A stretch of 64,000 bases of DNA from Muscardinus avellanarius. Taxonomy: Eukaryota; Chordata; Mammalia; Rodentia; Gliridae. Below are positions 56,092 to 64,000 of the stretch, piece by piece. The notes below the pieces were generated by a model. The model worked only from the letters and a program-made list of their open reading frames with translations, was not told the origin of the DNA and did no database searches. The translations under genes were made by a program, and so were the position numbers. The stretch lies in NCBI GenBank assembly GCA_963383645.1, contig OY726565.1, positions 27,490,966-27,554,965 on the forward strand, in the 5' to 3' direction. Numbering within the stretch: the stretch's first letter is position 1; every line of letters starts with the position of its first letter.

Positions 56092-56610
56092 ATTACCTAT
56101 CATGATCTTACTTCTCATGCCATTGTAATTCTTTTACTAAATTGGAAATGAAATTAATGAATTGTAAAAGTTAACTTTAATAATAACATATATTGTTTAC
56201 TTATATTAATTCTATATCAATTCTCCACATTTACAAAATTTGGAACTTGTGCTAATCTGGCAATGAGTTGACTGAAACATTTTATAACATTTAAAATTGA
56301 GGCAAAAAGATTGTTAAGTGTTTTGTAGATATTATTCAGACATATAATGGAGAGTATCCTTTATCTATCATTCAGTAAAATTATGTTCCTTTCTACCATT
56401 TTATTTAGCTTAACTGCAGTGTGTAAATTTTATAATAATTATACATTTTATTGTTTTCTGTATGGTTTTAAAAGTAATGTAAAACATAAATATGCCTCAA
56501 TATTTTGTGGAAAGGGACCTATTTTTTGATGAGAGGTGACAATTTGTTGTTTTTTAGCTTAAGAAAATCAAATATAACATCTATTTAGTTGAGGTACAGT
56601 AGTAATGATT
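56092..56610. other. AT-rich intronic sequence
   Basis: Nothing is recognised. Confidence 0.5.
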
Positions 56611-56959
56611 TCATATAAATCTTTTTTTTTATTGGTGCACTGCATTCATACATCATAGTGGGATACAAACTTTTGTAGACATACATGCACACATCGCCCA
56701 GTCAGCCCCCACCCGATCCCCACCCCATTCTCTCCCCATCCCTCCCTCCCATGCTTGGCTTAGTGGTTGACATCTAGTATTATAGCAATTTATCCAAAAT
56801 TAACAATGATAATCTCACATAACAGTTTCATTTGTCTGATACCAAGCTTTTGATGACTTAAAGATAACATTTCAATATTTCTTTTTACTTTCTTTCTTAC
56901 CAGAGAATATTTTTTTTTCTATTTTTTTAGGTTAAACTATCATATATTTATATATTTAT

Positions 56960-57665
56960 TTTTCAGAAAAAAACTCTATCCTAATATCGAATATGGACTC
57001 TAGATACCCAAAACAATCTTGAAAAAGAACAAGGCTAGAAAATATATATTTTCTGATTTCAAACCATATAAAGCTACAATAATTGAAACAGTATACTACT
57101 ATTCTAAAGGCATATATATATAAACCATTGGAGTTAAATAAAAGCCTAGAGCTAAATTCTTCCCTATATTGTCAAGTTATTTTTGACAAGGTTTCCACGA
57201 ACATTTGGTGGTAGAAATAATAATATTTTAACTAAATATTGTTGAAACATAATAATTACATGGAAAAGAATAAAGTTGGACCCTTACCTAATCCCATATA
57301 CAAATATTAACTCAAAATAGATAAAAGACCTAAATATAAATCTTAAGACTATAAACTTTTAGGAGAAAATCTGGGTCATAAAACCTCACAACACTGAAAT
57401 TGGCAGTGATTTCTTGGATATGATTTCAATGGCACAGGCAACAGAAGAGTATACAAACTCCCTAAAAAATAAAAAAAAATATTGTATATCCAAAGACAAT
57501 GTAAACAGAGTTAACAGTTACTAATAGAATGGGATAAAATATTTCCAAATGCTATATCTGAAGGTATATTAATATTCCAACTAGAAATCCTAAAAATTAA
57601 CAACAATAAAGGCAAACAATACCATTTAGAGATAGGTAAAAGACTAACATAAATAGTGAATCTCC
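56960..57665 (+). mobile_element. Old-L1 ORF2 fragment embedded in the ORF1-only element's 3' region
   Basis: In plus orientation it reads as degenerate ancient ORF2 (ACCTAATCCCATATACAAATATTAACTC; AGACCTAAATATAAATC). It is reverse-complementary to 1847-2405 over 57000-57512 and extends about 150 bases further toward ORF1. Confidence 0.8.
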
Positions 57666-57679
57666 ACAGATAACCAATC

Positions 57680-58597
57680 TTAGTTGACTGTTGGATGGAA
57701 ACTCTTGTTTCTCTGGTTCTGGTGTGTGTTACCTATTTCTTCTTTGTAGTTAATCTCTTTGAGTATTTTCTCAAGTGCTGGTTTTGAAGACATAAATTCC
57801 TTCAGTTTCTGTTTGTCATGGAAGCTTCTTATTTCTCCATCTAATTTGATAGAAAGTTTTGCTGGGTAGGAAATTTTTGGCTGGAAGTTGTTTTCTTTCA
57901 GAGTTTGGAATATGTTACTCCAAGCCCTTCTGGCTCTCATGACTTGGTTTGGGAAGTCTGGAGTGATTCTAATTGGCTTGCCTCTGAATGTCACTTGGCC
58001 CTTTGTTTTTGTTGCCTTTAAGATTCTCTGCTTGGCTTCCACATTGGTCATTTTGACAATTATGTGGCGTGGGGATCCTCTTCTCCGATCCTGTCTAAAG
58101 GGAGTTTTATAAGTTTCCTGGACCTGTGTATCAACCTCTTGCTCTATGTTTAGAAAATTTTCTGCTATTACTTCCTTGAAGAGATTGTTGATCCCTTTGT
58201 TTTCACTTTCTTTTCCCTCCTCTATTCCAATTATTCTTAGGTTAGATCTCTTAAAATGGGCCCATATTTCTTCAATATCAGATTCCTGCTGTCGGATATT
58301 TTTTCCTAGATTAGAAACTATGCGTTCATTTTTGGAATGATCATCTTCTAAGAGCGAGATTCTGTTCTCCATGTGGTCTAACCGGTTGTTTGTGCTTTGA
58401 ATTGAGGCCTTTACTTCATTAATTGCATCCTTTATCTCTTTTTGGCTCTCTCTGAGTTCTTTTTAAAGCACCTCTATTATTTCTACAGTTATTTTCCTGA
58501 TTTGATCTTCTAGAAATCTCTTATTTTCTGTTTTACCGGGTTCTGATGTTGTGGGGTTGTGGGCATTCATTGCTCCAGTATTATTCCTCTTTCCCAT
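57680..58597 (-). pseudogene. L1 ORF1 protein gene, one nonsense codon
   Basis: ORF1 protein is the trimeric RNA-binding chaperone that packages L1 RNA. The frame from the ATG at 58597-58595 to the stop at 57682-57680 would give 305 residues, close to the usual length. Codon 45 (58465-58463) is TAA, and an in-frame ATG at 58372 opens the remaining 230 codons. Visible regions are a heptad-rich coiled coil before and around MENRISLLEDDHSKNE, an RRM-type segment (SNLRIIGIEEGKES), and the C-terminal domain with PRHIIVKM, GKPIRITPDFP and SSKPALEKILKEI. Apart from codon 45 I see no other break, so it is a recent copy. Confidence 0.92.
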
Positions 58598-59388
58598 GAT
58601 TTCGGAAGTTTGTGCCTTCTCTGGGTTCTTCCCTTGGGTCACTATGACTTCACTTAAGGTGTTCTGGATCTCGAGTCAGTAGTATCTCAGACCCCACTAC
58701 TCCTTTACTGGGTTGTATCACAGAGTCTCTGACCCAGAGAGTCGATAGAGGCTGCTTTAGACTGTGGGGGGGTGCCAGGTTGCACGTTCTCCTATGGTGT
58801 GATATCTCTGCCACCGCCACTCCCACACTGGGTCAAGTCCCAGGGAGTACAGTACTGGGATTTCTCCTCTGTGGCCCGCAATTTGACTCACTGTTCTTGA
58901 GTACGCAGATGTAGCTGTACTGGATTTGGTGAATTCTCTGCTGCTGCCGCCGGTGGCAATATGGCGCCGCTGCTACGCCCTCGGCCGTGAGGCTGGCGTA
59001 TTTCTTCTTGGTTTTGATTTTCACTCTGAATCCCTGCGGCGTGTGCTGAGCTCAGCCACTGGGAGCTTTAGATTTTACCTGCGGCAAGAAATCCCGCCTG
59101 GCTGTTCCGCAGCGGCTCACCTCGGCTTGCTGTAGCCATCCGGTGAATTTGCCGCTGCCGCCAGCAGTATGGCAATGCTGCCGCGTCCTCGGGCGTGAGG
59201 CCGGTTATCTCCTCTGTGGCTCTGAGCTCTGTTCTCAGTCCGCTTTCTCTCTGGAGCCTGGTGATTTTTTTGTTTCTGGTGATGGTGTTTTCTGGCTATG
59301 AAAGGCGCTGATTTTGTGGTAATGGAGATTGGTTGTTAGCGGGGCTCTTAAGCCCCGCTTTTCTCGGTCGCCATCTTCCCGGAAGTCC
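58598..59388 (-). promoter_or_regulatory. L1 5' UTR with duplicated GC-rich monomer and YY1-type site
   Basis: A block starting GGTGAATT...GCTGCCGCC...GGCAATATGGCG...CGTGAGGC occurs at 58928 and again, as GGTGAATTTGCCGCTGCCGCC, at 59142, a spacing of about 214 bp. The minus-strand motif AAGATGGCG at 59377-59369, within 20 bases of the 5' end, matches the YY1 site that positions transcription starts in other L1s. Confidence 0.7.
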
Positions 59389-59401
59389 TCATATAAATCT
59401 T

Positions 59402-60638
59402 GAACAACATGATTTCAAACTTTATCACTGTCTTATCAGCTAAAGACAAAAACACCAAAGAGGAAACACACCCCCTATCTTTGTCCCGAGTTCTGGGCAG
59501 AGGACACCCTCTGTCACTGTGCATGGAGTCCTGGAGTATTCCCCTTGTAATGATATTCTTGGTATGATCATGCTCAAGCAGTCAGGATTTCTGACGGACT
59601 TTATTGATGCTATCACAGAGATGATGATACAGTGTGCAAAACATAGCCTTATTTGGTGAGCATTTTAAAGTGAAGCCACATTCTCTAAACGCTTTGTTTT
59701 GATATGGGCTTATGCAGTGAATCGTTTTTCTAGTTTAACATCTATTTGAAGAAAAGGCTCGTGGGAATGCTGGCATCTATCTTTGTGCTGTGACTGCTCA
59801 TTGCTGCTACTCCAGTTATTATTCACTATTTTTATTATGATCATTATCATTATTACAATCATTTAAAGTGTCATCAAGAGGAGCTCAAATATATGTTTAT
59901 CTTAAGTGCTGATATCTTATAATTTAATGGTGGATATGTTCCTAAATGACTGCTCCAAAATAGCTCTCTCAGGGAAACACTATATTGGATTGGTCACATA
60001 TGAGTAAACCCAGGCTAAAATTATTGCTTTTTGTAAATATGCATGCATATTTACATATAAACATTTACATATAAATATACATTTATAGCATAAAATAAGT
60101 TTGAGCTTAGTTTATTGCTACAAAACTAGAAAAAATATAGCTTGATTTTCTCTTTTGTGTCTATCTTTGTTTCATGGGAATTTAATTCAATTAATTTAAT
60201 TTAATAATGGCTGATTTTGAGAAGGCACCTAAATCCTCTGAGATACTGACACTTATAAATTCTAGAGCTCCTTACAATAGTTTTATAACCAGTTATCTGT
60301 CTCACTTATAATATTTTTACTAACATATTTTAAACGAAATTTCAGAGACAATTATGCAAAATATGGTAGATAAATGGTAAAAGGAATGTCATAATCATTA
60401 AATGTGGTGAAAAATTCTCCTCTAGCTGCCCAGAGGCATTCTGGTTTCAGATGGGCTACAGTCCAGCCATTCATATATACTTACTATGACTTGTTTGAGA
60501 CATTTTCACAAAAAATTTGCAAGGACAAATACAGACCTCTCTTTTTGCCCTTAGGATTCATTTTAATGTATTGAAAATAAGTACAAATTATTTCTGAATA
60601 GCTTAGAAGACTTAAATTGTTCTTTCTTCTCTGAATAG
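59402..60638. other. Intronic sequence before the RIMS1 exon
   Basis: No recognised repeat is visible. The last 25 bases form the pyrimidine tract and acceptor. Confidence 0.5.
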
Positions 60639-60979
60639 GTTATGTGGGTATGCAATTTATGTCGAAAGCAACAAGAAATCTTAACCAAATCTGGGGCTTG
60701 GTTCTTTGGAAGTGGCCCTCAGCACCCTAGTCAGGATGGAACCTTGAGTGATACAACTACGGGTGCTGGATCCGAGGTACCTAGAGAAAAGAAAGCTCGA
60801 CTCCAAGAGCGCTCCCGGTCCCAGACCCCCCTGAGTACAGCAGCTGCCTCCTCCCAGGATGCCACCCTTCCCACTGCACCACCAGACAGGAGCAAAGGAG
60901 CCGAGATCTCTCAGCAAGCCCTGGGGCCAGAGCAGAAGCAGCCTTCATCCAGGTCTAGAAGTGAACCCCCAAGAGAGAG
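60639..60979 (+). CDS. RIMS1: RIMS1 exon with the last zinc-finger cysteine pair and SGAWF motif
   Basis: This 341-nt exon begins VMWVCNLCRKQQEILTKSGAWFF. CNLC supplies the fourth cysteine pair of the zinc finger started at 5812. The SGAWF motif is the part of the N-terminal domain that, in rabphilin/RIM proteins, contacts Rab3. A Ser/Pro/Arg-rich linker follows (REKKARLQERSRSQTP; SRSRSEPPRER), likely disordered and rich in possible kinase sites. Acceptor TGAATAG|GTT at 60638/60639 is phase 0; donor GAGAG|GTAAGC at 60979/60980 leaves two bases of an Arg codon (phase 2). The frame is intact. The linker composition matches RIM1 rather than RIM2 as I remember them. Translation through the donor would stop at once (TAA at 60981), as expected for intron. 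Confidence 0.96.
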
Positions 60980-63900
60980 GTAAGCTTACCCTGTAAGCCA
61001 AAGTGAAGGTCATGCTTGGGGAACAAGACCACTTTCCAGCATTTGACTTCTGTTAGGAGGATTGTGTAGAAATACTACTTTCAACTCCATCTCTCAGAAG
61101 TCAACAATGGAACAAGGTGCTTTGACTATCTCTAGAGTGCCTGCTTCCTAAGAGACCTTTGTTGAAAATTCCTTTCATAACATGCACAGATATAAACATG
61201 AGTTGTATCACTTGATTGAGCTCCTGACTTCCATCCTTGAACTCAGGCAAGCTCTTAGATTATTGTTCATTTGTAGAATTCGTCCTTTAATTAAAAGCGC
61301 TCTCTGAAGCAATAAAATAGAGGAGCCTGACCTATTGAAAGGTGTGCTAGAACATCCTTCTTTGAGGACATTTCTTTTACGCTGAGCTCTGAGAAGTAGC
61401 TAGGAACTTAATTGAAGGGCAGTATGATGCTTCTGGTATCTACAGAGGCATATGGCCTGAAGCAAATGGTCTGGTATGGAGACCACATATGGGGTACTCA
61501 TAGAACATAAGTAGCAGATGAAGAGTGGCAGGGAAGCACAGGTTAAAGTTTATAGATTTTTACCCTAAGCATTATAGAAAGCTGTTGAAGACTTAATCAA
61601 GGAATAATGTGAGCAGATATTTTACTACAATTGACTGCGTGATTAACTCATTAAATATATTCATGGCCAGACATGATGCTGTGCACTAGGAAATACTGCT
61701 AAGAATAACATGTGGAGGACCTAACTATAGTGAGGATTTGGACTAGGCTTGATTGCTTTGGTCTCTTATTTATCCACTGAGTAAAAGCTGCAAGTATGTC
61801 TCTTGCTCTGCTTTTCAAACAAATCTCATTTAATAAGATCAAGGACTTAAAAGTTAAAATACCAAAAAATATGGAACCAACCTATGTCTTCATCAACAGA
61901 TGAATGGATTGCAAAATTATGGGAGGTACACACAATGGAATTCTACTCAGTAATAAAGAAGTAAATCAGTCATTGCAAGAAGATGGAAAGACTTGGAGAA
62001 CATTATGTTAAGTGAGATCAGCCAAGCACAGAAAGAGAAGGGACATATGTTTTCTCTAATATGCCCAAAGTAGGGAGTATTGGTAATACCAGAGGGACTC
62101 CAGATAATGGAGGGGAAACCTCAGCAAAGCTAGAAAGGAAGGGTAGGAGAGGAAGAAGGCTGAGGTTGGTTAATGGAGGAGTTATATTCAAATATGTTTA
62201 AAAGTATGAATATAACATGGTTAACCTGGATACTCATTGTTGGGAGGGGGAAGGGGAAGTGGGTGGGGGAGAGGGCACCAGCACAGTCTGAATATATGCC
62301 ATTTCCAATATGTTCCACATTTAAAAAAAAAAAAAGTGTTAAACTGGTCTGGATTATAGTCCTGACTTGGCCACAATATGCTGTACTAAAACACCTCTCA
62401 GGACTGTAGCAAGTGTAAATTAAGCTAAAAAAAAAAATGTGTTTCCAGATTAGGACATGGTGGACATTCAAAGAATATGACTATTATTCAAGTCTGCAGC
62501 CATAATATGTTTAGGAAATATTTAAGTAAATGCTGTGCCACGAATCAGAGAGTCTAACGATGACTGGGATATGGCCCCTTTTCTCACAGACCTGAGAAAG
62601 AGACCAGACAATATCTCAGAGAAGACATGTACCCAGTCAGTTAACCAGGATGCTGTTTTGATCAAGACTTAACAACGCACAGAGTACTTTGGGAGTCTTG
62701 GGGGTAAATGAAGTGAGTGCTGGGTTAATGTAGTAAGATATCCAGGAGAGTAGGAGCGTGGGAGAGGTAGACATAGTAGAGGACAATGCCTGAGGAGAGA
62801 ATGAATGTACCTCAACTATTTGGAGACAAGATGGAAAGGACACCTGAGATACCTTGAGTGAAAGTAGAATTAAGGCTTTTGATGACAAATTCTTGTGTGT
62901 GAAGAAGAGACAAAATTATTAAAAGTGTAGTTTGGGACTATTATGAAGATATTAGCTTAAGATAAAGAATTTGGAGCTCCAACATTGCTGAAGAAAAAAT
63001 AAAGTTCTTTTGATATACGGTAAAATGATATGAATTTCAAGAATGAAGACTAAGACATTTTGTTTTGACTTCTTAGATGGAATATAAATATTGATAAGGG
63101 CAATTACATTTATTGAGGATATAAGTAGATAACAGAATTGGGAGTATAGGAACAGGAGAAGAGAAGCCAGTGGCAGTAGAGGGTTGGGCAACTTCAAGGA
63201 GAAGCAGGGCTGATGATTTGTTTTCAGTTACTGAAGATTGTTTGATCCCATTTTGTGCACTTATCAAGACCCAGTGGAAACAAAACAAAGGTAGAAGTGA
63301 GAGAACGTTTAATTAGTAAAGCAAAGAAACCGAGAAGGAAGAACTCTCCATTTGTGTGACACTCTACTTTCATAAAGCATCTTCACAGATGGTGTGTCCT
63401 TTAACACTTGTATGAACTCTGCAAGGTAAGCAAGCATTATCTGTCAGCATTTCAAGACAAATATTGATTCAATATAAACTTCTGTCAAAAGCAGTTGTGC
63501 CTTGACAAGGTACTAAAAGTTTGTACACTTATCACACTCAGGAAAACTTTATTTAATAATGATTAATATGTGATCATATTAGATCCTTGACATTGTAAAA
63601 CTGCAACCCCACTCTTGGGACCAGCTTCAGATCCAAAGCCCTTTCATTTCAAACAGACAGTATGACTTAAAATGGCTCAAGCATAACTGACCATGCTTCT
63701 ATTCATTTTCCTGGCCATCTGAAACCCTTTATTCTTTCTTCCTACCATCACCGGCATCTCACCCCACCCTACAACATTGTAGCACTTGCATCTTTACTAA
63801 CTTACAATAGATATTGTCCCCACTTTCCCAGTTTGTATTTGTTTCTCTCCTTCATTCCTGTCATCTGGTTTTACCAGTCAAATGATATTACCTCTGAAGA

Positions 63901-64000
63901 GCTTTCTCTTCAAGCCCATGGATCTCAAAAGAAGTGTTGAGTAACTTCCATCTTATTTATACTTTAGATCATGTAAATCCAGAACACTCAGCTAAGATTC
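60980..64000 (+). other. RIMS1: RIMS1 intron downstream (partial)
   Basis: The donor is GTAAGC. Apart from the L1 end at 61855 and a possible MIR trace at 63370-63460 (CATCTTCACAGATGG...TGAACTCTGCAAGGTAAGCAAGCATTATC) I recognise nothing. No further coding exon is visible to the window end. Confidence 0.8.
61855..62335 (+). mobile_element. L1 3' end, 5'-truncated, older rodent subfamily
   Basis: ATCAACAGATGAATGGATTGCAAAATTATGGG and CACACAATGGAATTCTACTCAG are the ORF2 end. The 3' UTR ends GGGTGGGGGAGAGGGCACC...ATTTAAAAAAAAAAAA. It mirrors 20585-21190. Confidence 0.9.

Larger units (their letters stand above)
56624..59388 (-). mobile_element. ORF1-only L1 element with antisense 3' block, complete with target duplication
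   Basis: A perfect 13-bp duplication TCATATAAATCTT flanks it (56611-56623 and 59389-59401). On the minus strand the order is: 5' end GGACTTCCGGGAAGATGGCG, a GC-rich 5' UTR with two monomer-like repeats, ORF1 (58597-57680), then directly an antisense piece of old L1 ORF2 (about 57665-56960), unassigned sequence, the L1 3' tail and a short A-run at 56624-56632. There is no ORF2. Length is 2,765 bp, against 6-7 kb for a full L1. An intact 5' end, intact 3' end and target duplication show it inserted in this form, so it was mobilised in trans, like 'half-L1' (HAL1) elements. Confidence 0.9.
8686..60638 (+). other. RIMS1: 52-kb RIMS1 intron
   Basis: It runs from the weak GTTAGA donor to the acceptor TTCTCTGAATAG at 60627-60638. 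All mobile elements between these points, including the VNTR element, the DNMT3A pseudogene and the ORF1-only L1, are intronic. No further coding exon is recognisable. Confidence 0.85.

Noticed and set aside
56624..57665. Separate old L1 insertion next to the ORF1 copy
   Set aside because: The single target duplication encloses both, and the antisense piece is shared with the element at 1847-2757, so it belongs to one element.
20585..62335. Inverted L1 ends at 20585-21190 and 61855-62335 as a meaningful inverted repeat
   Set aside because: Both are ordinary old truncated insertions of a common subfamily. They do not share an unusual structure.

Overview
The window is genomic DNA from a sciurid rodent (squirrel, ground squirrel or marmot type). 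It is crowded with dimeric B1-ID SINEs, in which a 7SL-like B1 left half is joined to a tRNA-Ala-like ID right half. It also carries rodent-type LINE-1 (L1) copies and no bacterial gene structure. Species level cannot be read from the sequence.

The only functional protein-coding gene I can support is RIMS1 (RIM1), the presynaptic active-zone scaffold, on the + strand. Three pieces are present. The exon at 5812-6025 carries most of the N-terminal zinc finger. A 12-nt microexon at 8674-8685 (GAG GAC AAA GTG) encodes EDKV. The exon at 60639-60979 carries the last zinc-finger cysteine pair and the SGAWF motif. They join in frame as ...RSNN-EDKV-VMWVC.... Positions 1-5811 are the upstream intron, 8686-60638 is one 52-kb intron, and 60980 onward is the next intron.

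The introns hold layers of retroelements. 1-2757 is an L1 whose ORF2 is open to the window edge and whose 3' UTR carries an antisense piece of older L1. 14430-17650 is an old antisense L1 with nested SINEs, one of which is split by a 1513-bp LTR (15825-17337) with a perfect 6-bp target duplication. 26932-30331 is a composite retroelement on the minus strand: a GC-rich 124-bp array at its 5' end, a unique block, a 1.9-kb VNTR of about 50-bp monomers paired into 100-bp units, an L1 3' tail with poly(A), and an 11-bp target duplication. Its design recalls primate SVA/LAVA elements. 43191-44354 is an L1 with a 5' inversion of twin-priming type. 46920-50646 is a processed DNMT3A pseudogene with a long 3' UTR. 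56624-59388 is an ORF1-only L1 with a 13-bp target duplication and the same unusual 3' block as the L1 at position 1, in inverted orientation.

The main points of interest are the neural-type microexon inside the RIM1 zinc finger, the VNTR composite retroelement, and the ORF1-only L1. The two elements share the use of an L1 3' end and so were probably moved in trans by L1 machinery. Most other open reading frames are shadows of repeats. Repeat family names and comparisons with human proteins and transcripts are from memory, not from searches.
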